64,000 bases of DNA, taken from NCBI RefSeq assembly GCF_039679125.1, contig NZ_CP155551.1:2852001-2916000 (forward strand), in the 5' to 3' direction. This document shows, in pieces, positions 26,983 through 34,214 of the stretch (positions are counted from its first letter, which is position 1; each line of letters starts with the position of its first letter). The notes under the pieces were generated by a model. The model saw nothing but the letters and a program-made list of their open reading frames with translations, was not told where the DNA came from and did no database searches. Both the position numbers and the translations under genes were made by a program. The stretch comes from Blastococcus sp. HT6-4 (GTDB lineage Bacteria > Actinomycetota > Actinomycetes > Mycobacteriales > Geodermatophilaceae).

Positions 26983-27051
26983 GCACGACGCAGGACCGGC
27001 GCCCGGCCGTGCCGCTCCGGTGCCCTCTGCGGGTGCCGCAGCGGCCCTATG

Positions 27052-27072
27052 CATGCGATTCGCATGTAGGTT
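27052..27072 (+). promoter_or_regulatory. Operator plus -10 box of VapBC module 1
   Basis: CATGCGA and TCGCATG (27052-27066) form a perfect 7-bp-arm palindrome with one central base. TAGGTT (27067-27072) follows directly and lies seven bases before the GTG of the antitoxin. An antitoxin dimer on the palindrome would occlude the -10 region. Confidence 0.6.
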
Positions 27073-27079
27073 TCGGCGG

Positions 27080-27310
27080 GTGAGCAAGATGCTGCAGGTC
27101 CGCCACGTACCGGACGCCGTGCACGCCGAGCTCTCCCGCCGCGCGGCGGCAGCCGGGGTGCCGCTGTCCGAGTACGTGCTGCGCGAGCTCGAGCGCGTGG
27201 CTGCCCGCCCGCCGGTCGAGGAGGTGCTCGCCCGCTCGGCCTCGCGGCGGCTGGACCTGTCCCTGGCCGACGTGGTGGACGCGGTCCGCGCCGAACGCCC
27301 GGACCGGTGA
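27080..27310 (+). CDS. FitA/VapB-like antitoxin, module 1
   Basis: 76 aa from the GTG at 27080. The N-terminus (MLQVRHVPDAVHAELSRRAA then GVPLSEYVLRELERVA) is the FitA-like ribbon-helix-helix fold. The C-terminus (RLDLSLADVVDAVRAERPDR) would wrap the toxin. The frame is open from 26969, but the extra codons precede the operator. Its stop overlaps the toxin start (GTGA). Confidence 0.85.
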   Translation: MSKMLQVRHVPDAVHAELSRRAAAAGVPLSEYVLRELERVAARPPVEEVLARSASRRLDLSLADVVDAVRAERPDR

Positions 27311-27702
27311 TCGTCGTCGACGCGTCGGTCGTCGTGACCGGGCTGCTCGTGGCCGGTCCGGCGGGTGACGCGGCGCGGGAGGCGCTCAGGAGCGGGCCGC
27401 TGCACGCGCCGCACCTGCTGGACGTGGAGGCCACGTCCGCCGTCCGCCGCTGGGTCCTCTCCGGCCGGCTCCCCGACGAGCAGGCCCGGATGTCGCTCCA
27501 GGATCTCCGGGACCTCGCTGTCGACCGGCACGCACACGAGCCATTCCTCGACCGGGTGCTCGACCTCCGGGATGCCGTCAGCGCCTACGACGCCGTGTAC
27601 GTCGCGCTGGCCGAACTGCTCGGCGCGTCGCTGGTCACCGCCGACCGCCGGTTGGCACGGGCACCCGGTATCCGGTGCCCGGTGTCGCTCCTGACGGCGT
27701 GA
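27307..27702 (+). CDS. vapC: VapC-family PIN-domain ribonuclease toxin, module 1
   Basis: 131 aa PIN domain. Acidic metal-binding residues sit in VVDASVVV (Asp5), LLDVEATSAVRR (Glu), AYDAVYVALAE (Asp) and TADRRLAR (Asp), so the nuclease site looks complete. VapC toxins cut specific tRNAs or rRNA when freed from the antitoxin. GTG start overlaps the antitoxin stop. It converges with a second VapBC module 150 bp away; the two toxins share the same layout and about the same length. Confidence 0.9.
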   Translation: MIVVDASVVVTGLLVAGPAGDAAREALRSGPLHAPHLLDVEATSAVRRWVLSGRLPDEQARMSLQDLRDLAVDRHAHEPFLDRVLDLRDAVSAYDAVYVALAELLGASLVTADRRLARAPGIRCPVSLLTA

Positions 27703-27855
27703 CGGCCGCGCGACGGACTTCCGCTGGACCTGGTGGCGCCCGGTTGGCCTGCGCCGACGGCTGAGGCTGACCCTCGATCACCTTCCGCGGCAACTACCGG
27801 GCAGAGGCGCAGCCGTCGAGTCCATGGGTGCGTCGCTCATGTCCGCACAGTTCTC

Positions 27856-28254
27856 TCACGGCTGGGGCAGTCGGAAGGAGCACCGCGGACCGGGAGCAGC
27901 GGCGAGACGCCGGTCGAGGGTCCACAGCGGTGCATCGAGCGCCTCGGCCAGCGCGACGTAGGCGGCGTCGTACGCGGTGACGGCGGGGTGCAGTTCCCAC
28001 ACGCGGTCGGCCAGTGGTTCGAACGGGAAGCTCGTCAGCGGCAGCCCGACGAGGTCACGGTGGGCGAGCGCGCCGACGTCCGCACCGAGCCGGCCGGCGA
28101 GGACGGCCCGCCGGAGCACGTTCGATACCTCGACGTACACGTGCGACGGCGCCGCGAGGTCCTCAGCGCGCAGCCCGGCGCGCGCCCACGAGCCGTCCGG
28201 GCCCCCGTCGATCAGCGCGGCGACGACGGCGGACGCGTCGACCACGATGGTCAC
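27856..28254 (-). CDS. vapC: VapC-family PIN-domain ribonuclease toxin, module 2
   Basis: 132 aa PIN domain with acidic residues in VVDASAVVAAL (Asp), HVYVEVSNVLRR (Glu), AYDAAYVALAE (Asp) and TLDRRLAA (Asp). Organisation and motif spacing parallel module 1, but the sequences differ enough that cross-neutralisation cannot be assumed. The start GTG overlaps the antitoxin stop (GTGA). The gap to module 1 contains no gene; a terminator was not clearly seen. Confidence 0.9.
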   Translation of the reverse strand: MTIVVDASAVVAALIDGGPDGSWARAGLRAEDLAAPSHVYVEVSNVLRRAVLAGRLGADVGALAHRDLVGLPLTSFPFEPLADRVWELHPAVTAYDAAYVALAEALDAPLWTLDRRLAAAPGPRCSFRLPQP

Positions 28255-28487
28255 GCGCGGTCGGCGTCGCGCAGCTCGAGGATCGCGTCACCGGACAGCC
28301 GACTGCCGGTGGTGATCACGCGGTGCTGCACGCGGTCCCACAAGGCATCCGGGCTGGGGCGCCGCGCGAGCGCCACCAGTTCTGCACGCAGGTACTCCTG
28401 CAGCGACTGACCGGCTCGGGCCGCGCGAGCCGCGAGCTCGTCCCTCGCGTCATCGGGGACGCCCCGGATGGTCACGGATACGGGCAT
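28251..28487 (-). CDS. FitA/VapB-like antitoxin, module 2
   Basis: 78 aa. MPVSVTIRGVPDDARDELAA followed by GQSLQEYLRAELVALARRPS is a FitA-like ribbon-helix-helix domain; the C-terminal half (LWDRVQHRVITTGSRLSGDA) is the toxin-binding region. ATG at 28487 lies six bases after TAATGT and within a GCATGC palindrome. No Shine-Dalgarno is present. Confidence 0.85.
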   Translation of the reverse strand: MPVSVTIRGVPDDARDELAARAARAGQSLQEYLRAELVALARRPSPDALWDRVQHRVITTGSRLSGDAILELRDADRA

Positions 28488-28499
28488 GCATGCACATTA
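28484..28499 (-). promoter_or_regulatory. Operator/-10 region of VapBC module 2
   Basis: GCATGCATGC (28484-28493) is a perfect 10-bp palindrome spanning the antitoxin start codon, and TAATGT (28499-28494 on the minus strand) is the -10-like box. GCATGC also begins the module 1 operator, hinting at related antitoxin specificity. Confidence 0.5.
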
Positions 28500-28543
28500 G
28501 CAGCAGGCGCAGCACTATGGTGTCAGCAGAACCGTGGTCGAGC

Positions 28544-29289
28544 TCAGCTCACCAACAGGCGCCAGGTGGCGTAGCCGTCGTCGGCGGCGTCGCCGAGCCG
28601 GCGCCATTCGGCGGCGTCCGGATTCCCGAGCACCTGGTCGAGCCGCTGCAACCGCTTGCGGTCGCTGCCGGCGAACCGATCCGCTCTGCCAGCGGATCGG
28701 CGATCAGCCCGGCCAGGAAGGCGGCGTCCCCGCTGTGCCGTGCCCGGTCGCGGGTGTCAGTAGCCCAGGCGGCGGCCTTGAGCACCAGGGCGCCGAGCAG
28801 GTCCGGCACCGGGACCGGTGCCGTCCGCTGCCCCTTGGTCACGTGCACCGGCACCGCCCGCTGCAGGGCCTGGGTGCCGCCCTCGATGCGGATGGTGTCG
28901 CCACCGACCGTGCGCAGCCGCCGTCGTGGTGGTGTGTGTTCCGGCGCCAGGATGTCGGCCCGGGCCTGGTCGCTGGCCCGGACGAAGCGGCAGACCTTGC
29001 CGGCGGCGTCCGGCTGCGGCTCGAGGTCCAGCTCTCGCACCGCGCGCACGCAGCGCACGAGTCCGGCCTCGTCGGAGAGCAGATCGGCGAGGACGTCGAC
29101 GTCCTGGCTGGCCCGCGTGGCCACCCGCCCGGCGAGCAGCCCGTGCAGCATCACCATCTGGCCGCCGACCAGCGCCCAGCCGGCTGGCGGCAGCTGCCCG
29201 GCGAGGTCGAGAACGAGGTCCCAGAGGGTGTCCAGCGGGCCGGCCAGCGCCGGCAGCTCGACATGCGCCTCCGCCCCGGCGTCGGTCAC
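28544..29289 (-). pseudogene. Nucleotidyltransferase-fold gene with a C-terminal frameshift
   Basis: The GTG at 29289 overlaps the stop of the HTH gene (GTGA). The protein has the nucleotidyltransferase motif LVGGQMVMLHG with DVDVL 24 residues later, and C-terminal helices. After FLAGLIADPLAERI (near 28690) the plausible protein moves to another frame, FAGSDRKRLQRLDQVLG and EWRRLGDAADDGYATWRLLV, ending with TGA at 28544; the original frame ends at 28549 with low-complexity sequence. The core is intact, so a shortened protein could still act. Related folds include AbiEii and MNT-type toxins. Confidence 0.65.
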
Positions 29290-29966
29290 CGGGGAAGGTC
29301 ACCCAGCGCGGCGGCGAGCAGGTCGAGACCGGCCCGCCGGGTACGCACGTCGGGCGACTCGGCGAGGTCGACGGCGACGACCGCGACCGGCATGTGGGCG
29401 CGACCGGTCAGCTGCAGCCCCTCGTAGCGGGGCACGCGCACGACCAGGTTGGCCTCCCCCCGCTCGGACAGGCCCAGCTCGCGGCGCAGCTGGTCCAGCA
29501 CGCCCTGCGTGCAGTACACCTCCGCCGCAGCCTCGGCAGCGATGATGTCGGCGCCGACGGCAGCCGCCGCGGTCAGCCCGGAGGGGACGACGCCGTCGGC
29601 GTCGAGCAGCCGCTGCCGGTAGGCAGGCAGGACCCGCAGCTCGTGGCGCTCCGCACGGTCCCGGGCTGCGGCGACCAGCCGCTCGGCGTCGTAGCCCCGC
29701 AGCCGGGCCAGCAGCCGGGATCGGTCACCGGGCGGCAACCAGTCGACGTCCTCCCCGGAGAGCTGCCACAGCGCGGCCCACACCGTCCGCGGGGCCAGGG
29801 CACGCCCTGCCGTGATCGGCAGCCGCGCCCGACCCTCGACGGCATCCTCGTCGAGCACGAGAGTCCGACCAACCCTGCGCGCCACCAGCTTTCCGGCACG
29901 GATCAGCCGGCGGACCTGCTCAGGTTCGACGCCGAGACGCTCGGCGGCCTGGTCGACGGTCAGCAT
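29286..29966 (-). CDS. Excisionase-type HTH protein paired with the nucleotidyltransferase
   Basis: 226 aa from the ATG at 29966 (AAGGGA upstream). Residues 1-45 are a MerR/excisionase-like helix-turn-helix (MLTVDQAAERLGVEPEQVRR, GKLVARRVGRTLVLDEDAV). The remaining 180 residues are a mixed alpha/beta region (TVWAALWQLSGEDVDWLP, RVPRYEGLQLTGRAHMPVAV) without a family I recognise. Coupling to a nucleotidyltransferase gene and an inverted repeat upstream resemble the antitoxin-first layout of type IV toxin-antitoxin systems such as AbiE; this is inference. Confidence 0.7.
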   Translation of the reverse strand: MLTVDQAAERLGVEPEQVRRLIRAGKLVARRVGRTLVLDEDAVEGRARLPITAGRALAPRTVWAALWQLSGEDVDWLPPGDRSRLLARLRGYDAERLVAAARDRAERHELRVLPAYRQRLLDADGVVPSGLTAAAAVGADIIAAEAAAEVYCTQGVLDQLRRELGLSERGEANLVVRVPRYEGLQLTGRAHMPVAVVAVDLAESPDVRTRRAGLDLLAAALGDLPR

Positions 29967-29980
29967 GCCGATCCCTTCAC

Positions 29981-30017
29981 TGGCACAAACGGGCGTGTTA
30001 CACGACCTGTTGTGCCA
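29981..30017 (-). promoter_or_regulatory. Inverted repeat upstream of the HTH gene
   Basis: TGGCACAA (29981-29988) and TTGTGCCA (30010-30017) are perfect 8-bp arms with centres 29 bp apart, nearly three helical turns. The site lies 15-50 bp upstream of the ATG at 29966 and is a likely operator for the HTH protein. No clean -35/-10 pair could be assigned. The rest of 30018-30180 shows no gene. Confidence 0.55.
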
Positions 30018-30221
30018 ACGGCCTGGGCTGAGGCGTCCCGCGGCGCGCGGAAGACGACGACGGTTCGCACAGGCTGCGCCACCTTGCGGACCCGGGGACA
30101 TGGACCCTCCAGGCCGGGAGCCGGGACTTCGGACCCTGAAGACGGGCCCTGACGACCTGCCGTCGACCGCCACGGCTACCTAGGGTCGACGGCACGTCGT
30201 CCTGACCACGGAGGAGCACGC

Positions 30222-31262
30222 ATGCGCGCGGTGCAGTACCGGACCATTGGCGGCGAGCCCGAGGTGGTCGACGTCCCGACGCCGGAGCCGGGCCCGGGGC
30301 AGGTCCGGCTGCGGGTGACCGCCGCGGGGCTGTGCCACTCCGACGCGTTCGTCATGAGCCTGTCGGCCGAGCAGTACGTCTACGGCCTGCCGCTCACGCT
30401 CGGGCACGAGGGCGCGGGTGTCGTCGACGCACTGGGTGAGGGTGCCACCGGGGTCGAGGTCGGTGAGCCGGTGGCGGTCTACGGGCCGTGGGGATGCGGG
30501 CTGTGCCACGCCTGCGCCCAGGGTGCGGAGAACTACTGCCCGCGGGCCGCGGAGCTGGGCATCGCGCCGCCCGGGCTGGGCTCTCCCGGCGCGCTGGCCG
30601 AGTACATGATCGTCGACGACGTCCGGCACCTGGTGCCGCTCGGCGACCTCGACCCAGTGGCCACCGTGTCGCTGACCGACGCGGGGCTGACGCCGTACCA
30701 CGCGATCGTCTCCAGCCTGCCGGCTCTGCCGGCCGGGAGCACGGCCGTGGTGATCGGCGCCCGCGGCCTCGGGCACGTGGGCATCCAGATCCTGCGGGCG
30801 ATCACCGGCGCGACCGTGATCGCGCTGGACGTGTCCGAGGACAAGCTGAAGCTGGCCCGCGAGGTGGGGGCGCACCGCGCGCTGCCGTCGGACGAGTCGG
30901 CCGTAGCGGCGATCCGGGAGCTGACCCGCGGGGTGGGGGCCCAGGTGGTGTTCGACTTCGTCGGCGCCCCGCCGACCCTGGAGATCGCCCGGAAGTCGGT
31001 GGCGCTCGACGGCGTCGTCCAGATCGTCGGGATCGGCGGCGGGCTGCTGCCCACCGGCTTCTTCTCGACGCCGATGGGCGCGTCGGTGCGGGCGCCGTAC
31101 TGGGGCACCCGGTCGGAGCTGATGGAGGTGCTCGACCTGGCGCGGGCCGGGGCGATCCACGTGGAGGTGGAGCGGTACTCGCTCGACCAGGCGCCGGAGG
31201 CGTACCGGAAGCTGCACGAGGGCACGATCCGCGGCCGCGCCGTCGTCGTCCCCGGGGAGTAA
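30222..31262 (+). CDS. Zinc-dependent medium-chain alcohol dehydrogenase
   Basis: 346 aa, MDR family. The catalytic zinc ligands are in GLCHSD and TLGHEGAG; structural-zinc cysteines are in CGLCHACAQGAENYC. The cofactor loop is VVIGARGLGHVGIQIL (a variant of GxGxxG) followed by an Asp-ended strand (VIALDVSE), favouring NAD over NADP. Likely reaction: oxidation of a primary alcohol or reduction of the aldehyde. A TAGGGT box at 30180 and GGAGGAG eight bases before the ATG give a conventional leadered mRNA, unlike many neighbours. Confidence 0.92.
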   Translation: MRAVQYRTIGGEPEVVDVPTPEPGPGQVRLRVTAAGLCHSDAFVMSLSAEQYVYGLPLTLGHEGAGVVDALGEGATGVEVGEPVAVYGPWGCGLCHACAQGAENYCPRAAELGIAPPGLGSPGALAEYMIVDDVRHLVPLGDLDPVATVSLTDAGLTPYHAIVSSLPALPAGSTAVVIGARGLGHVGIQILRAITGATVIALDVSEDKLKLAREVGAHRALPSDESAVAAIRELTRGVGAQVVFDFVGAPPTLEIARKSVALDGVVQIVGIGGGLLPTGFFSTPMGASVRAPYWGTRSELMEVLDLARAGAIHVEVERYSLDQAPEAYRKLHEGTIRGRAVVVPGE

Positions 31263-31295
31263 CCGCTCGCCTCCCCCGGATCGGCGGCTGCCCGC

Positions 31296-32474
31296 TCAGC
31301 CGGTGGCGACCGCTCCGGAGTGGGGTACCAGCTCGACCCAGGTGGTCCCGGGCGCCAGGGTCACGGGATCGCCGTCCGCGTCGGCCAACTCCACCCGGTC
31401 ACCGACGGCCGGCTTGGACCAGGTCGCCTCGACCGTGTGCCCGCCGGAGGCAACGAGGGCCCGCCCGCTGCCGGTCAGGATCGTCTCCGGCACGGGATTG
31501 CCGGCCGGATCGCGAGCTTCCGTCTGGACGACGTCGACGCGCAGGACGACGACGTTGGCGGCACCGATCCGCGCGCCGTCCGCCTCGACCGCCGGGGTGC
31601 TCCCCTCGGCACGCAGCCAGCGACCGTACGCGGCGCTCCAGCTCCACCGGGGACTGCTGATCCCCGACAGCGTGAGGTCGAGCGTGGTCGTCTGCTGCCC
31701 CGTGTCGACGGCGGTGGGCTGCTGGCCTGTCGTGGCGTGGTCGAACTGGGCACCGGGTGAGGCGCGGTGCGTGGCGTCGGCCTGGTCGAGGAGGGTCTGC
31801 GGCGCCGCGTGGACGTTGTGCGGCGCCGAGCGGGTCGTCGTCCGGAAGAACCCGTCGACGCCGGAGTCCTGCGTGAGCACCTGCAGTCCGGCGTCCTGAG
31901 CGGCGGTGACGTAGGCCGGCACGCCGCCGGAGAACGCGAGCAGCCCGCCGAGCGGTGCGGCGATCGCGGGATCCATCGGCCGGATCGACCGCACGGGGCC
32001 GATCTCGGGCGGCAGGGTGGAGTGGTAGACGGCGACGAACCGGGTGATGCCGCCCTCGACGACCTGCTCCCACACCATGTCGGCGGCGTTGAGCCCCGTC
32101 TGCGGGCGGGCGGCGACGGAGTTCTCAATCTTCACGGCGAGCGCCGGGCGGTCGGGGATCGTGTCGGCCGGCACGCCGGTCAGCGGCCAGGTGGGCCCGG
32201 ACGGCGACGTGCCCGCGAGCACCGAGTCGAGGAACGGCAGGGCTGACACATGCGGCTTGACCGCCGGCCACACGACGACACCGGCGACCACCAGCACTGC
32301 GAACAGGAGGAGCCGGCCGGCGCGCCGGGGCCCCGAGCGCCGGCGACCTCTCGCCGCCTTCTGCCTCGCCGGCGCCGATCGCTTACCGGCGCCCTTCCTG
32401 GGCCGGGAGCGCTTGATGGACCCGCGGGCGGTCGTCGACCGGGAACGGGACCGTGGTGCGGTCGACCTGGGCAC
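31296..32474 (-). CDS. DUF3048 (YerB-like) membrane-anchored protein
   Basis: 392 aa from the GTG at 32474 (AGGAAG upstream; the frame is open to 32522). A very basic Arg/Ser/Lys N-terminus precedes one TM helix (LLLFAVLVVAGVVVWPAV). The extracellular part has the DUF3048 hallmarks: RPALAVKIENSVAARPQTGL, ADMVWEQVVEGGITRFVAVY and GPVRSIRPMDPAIAAPLGG. The C-terminal beta domain contains WSKPAVGDRVELADADG. DUF3048/YerB proteins are lipoproteins or membrane proteins of unknown function. Converges with the alcohol dehydrogenase gene, 33 bp apart. Confidence 0.87.
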   Translation of the reverse strand: MPRSTAPRSRSRSTTARGSIKRSRPRKGAGKRSAPARQKAARGRRRSGPRRAGRLLLFAVLVVAGVVVWPAVKPHVSALPFLDSVLAGTSPSGPTWPLTGVPADTIPDRPALAVKIENSVAARPQTGLNAADMVWEQVVEGGITRFVAVYHSTLPPEIGPVRSIRPMDPAIAAPLGGLLAFSGGVPAYVTAAQDAGLQVLTQDSGVDGFFRTTTRSAPHNVHAAPQTLLDQADATHRASPGAQFDHATTGQQPTAVDTGQQTTTLDLTLSGISSPRWSWSAAYGRWLRAEGSTPAVEADGARIGAANVVVLRVDVVQTEARDPAGNPVPETILTGSGRALVASGGHTVEATWSKPAVGDRVELADADGDPVTLAPGTTWVELVPHSGAVATG

Positions 32475-32558
32475 GGGGAGGCTTCCTGACTCGGCGACGT
32501 CGTACCTCTTGTCTATCGGCACGGTCGGACGGACCGACGTCCCCGGGCGGCGCCGGAT

Positions 32559-33203
32559 CTACTCCGCCCGGTCGATGGAGGCGGACACGCACCGCTCGCA
32601 CGAGCCCTCGGCGGCGACGAACGACTCGGGCGCGGTGGCCCGGCGACAGGTGCGGCACCAGCGGAAGGACCGGCGTCGCCGAGAGGCGATGTCCTCGGCG
32701 ACCTGGCTGACGTACCAGGGGTCGTGCAGCAGTTCGTCCCGGGTGAACCGCACGCCGTCGGTGGTGAGTGGACCGGAACGGCGGTCACCCTCCGAGGCCT
32801 GCGGGCGGTCGAGCACGAACCACGGGCCCTGGACGCCGACCGCGAGCTGCGCCGGCTCACCGCTGACGAACCACCGCACGCCATCCGGCCCGTCCGCTGC
32901 GCCCTCCCGTCGCCATCCGGTACCGAGTGCTCGGACGAGGTCGGTGTGCTCGACGTCCAGCAGGCCGGCCAACTCGGCCGCGTCGGCGGTGGGGTCGGAC
33001 TCACTCCCCCACTCCAGGTCGCAGCTGCGGCAGACGAAGGCTGGCTGCTCCTCCATCACCAGGCAGCCACCGAGTGCGACCCGCCCGTGCTCCGCCTGCT
33101 CGAAGATGTCGCCGCCCGGCAATCCGTAGACCACCGGGATCGAGTCTTCCCGCCCGCAGCCGGGGCACACCCGCCCCGCCTGCACACCGACCGATCCGCC
33201 CAT
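32559..33203 (-). CDS. Protein with two zinc ribbons, intact paralog of the pseudogene at 21845
   Basis: 214 aa from the ATG at 33203 (AGGGAG upstream). The first ribbon is VCPGCGRED with CRSCDLEW about 40 residues later; the second is WCRTCRRATAP and CERC at the C-terminus. Between them lies an alpha/beta region (ELAGLLDVEHTDLVRALGTG, GVRWFVSGEPAQLAVGVQG). No enzymatic motif is visible; a nucleic-acid or protein-binding role is likely. It ends 85 bp upstream of the DUF3048 gene start and could share transcription with it. Confidence 0.72.
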   Translation of the reverse strand: MGGSVGVQAGRVCPGCGREDSIPVVYGLPGGDIFEQAEHGRVALGGCLVMEEQPAFVCRSCDLEWGSESDPTADAAELAGLLDVEHTDLVRALGTGWRREGAADGPDGVRWFVSGEPAQLAVGVQGPWFVLDRPQASEGDRRSGPLTTDGVRFTRDELLHDPWYVSQVAEDIASRRRRSFRWCRTCRRATAPESFVAAEGSCERCVSASIDRAE

Positions 33204-33366
33204 GCCACTCCCTGGTCCGCGCCGTCCCCGTGACGGCAGGGGCGGACGATGACAGACGCCACCGACAGCGAGCGGCCGCCCGGGCAGAGTCCGCCGCAGT
33301 GCCACCCGTTCGGGCGACGGCACGTCCGCCCGGTCGCCGGCTGACCACCTCGGCCAGACTGCCGTC

Positions 33367-34149
33367 ATGGAGTTCGAGGCCTTCTACCTGCCGCTGGGCG
33401 ACAACCGCTTCGCGCCCACCCGGGCCACGGAGAGCCCGTGGGACCACAGTGCCCAGCACGGCGGACCGCCGTCCGCGCTGCTGGCCCACCTCGCCGCGGA
33501 CGCCGCCCGGGTGACCGGAGCAGGTTCCCGCCCGGCGCGGATCAGCGTCGACTTCTTCGGCGCCATCCCCCGCCGAGAGCTCACCGTCGAGGTTTCGCCC
33601 GTCCGCCCGGGGCGTCGAATCGACCTGACCGAGGCCGTGATGACCGTGGAGGGCCGCACCGTCGCCGTCGCCCGCGTGTGGTCGCTCGCCGTCGGACCCA
33701 CCCCGCCGGTGGTCACCGAGCTCAGCCCGCCACCCGCCGTCCCCGACTCCTCGCCCGAGGTGCTGTTCGGCCTGCCCGACTGGGGCTTCGGGCAGGCCCT
33801 GGAGTGGCGCTACACCGCCGGGTCGCCGCAGGAGCCGGGGCCGGCCGACGTCTGGACCCGGGTGCGCGTCCCACTGGTCGCCGGCCTGCCGCTCACGGGT
33901 CTCGACCGCGCGCTCATCGCCGCCGACGCCGCCAACGGCATCTCGGTGGAGCTGCCCATCGACAGCTGGTGGTCCATCCCGCCGGGCATGACCACGCACC
34001 TGACCCGCGAGCCGGACGGCGAGTGGGTGCACCTGGCCTGCCGCACGCAGATCGCCGCCGACGGCATCGGGCTGTGCCACGGCGAGCTGTCGGACGAGCG
34101 CGGCTCGATCGGCGAGGTCGCCCAGCCGCTGCTCGTGCAGGCCCGCTGA
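33367..34149 (+). CDS. Acyl-CoA thioesterase family protein (double hotdog)
   Basis: 260 aa, TesB-like double-hotdog layout. The first hotdog has WDHSAQHGGPPSALLAHLA and RISVDFFGAIPRREL; the second has WTRVRVPLVAGLPLTGLDRA, IAADAANGISVELPID and WVHLACRTQIAADGIGLCHG. Function: hydrolysis of acyl-CoA thioesters, chain length unknown. The ATG at 33367 follows CAGACT by six bases with no Shine-Dalgarno, matching the leaderless layout. Confidence 0.83.
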   Translation: MEFEAFYLPLGDNRFAPTRATESPWDHSAQHGGPPSALLAHLAADAARVTGAGSRPARISVDFFGAIPRRELTVEVSPVRPGRRIDLTEAVMTVEGRTVAVARVWSLAVGPTPPVVTELSPPPAVPDSSPEVLFGLPDWGFGQALEWRYTAGSPQEPGPADVWTRVRVPLVAGLPLTGLDRALIAADAANGISVELPIDSWWSIPPGMTTHLTREPDGEWVHLACRTQIAADGIGLCHGELSDERGSIGEVAQPLLVQAR

Positions 34150-34214
34150 CGGAGTCACGAGCCTCGTCCGGCGTCGCACGCACGCGCGGCACCGCCGTCG
34201 GCAAGGATGCCTGA

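Noticed and set aside
26170..27537. Long upstream extension of the CocE/NonD hydrolase frame
   Set aside because: The extension runs antisense through the TPR-like and VapB-like genes and has no domain; the GTG at 26169 has a Shine-Dalgarno.
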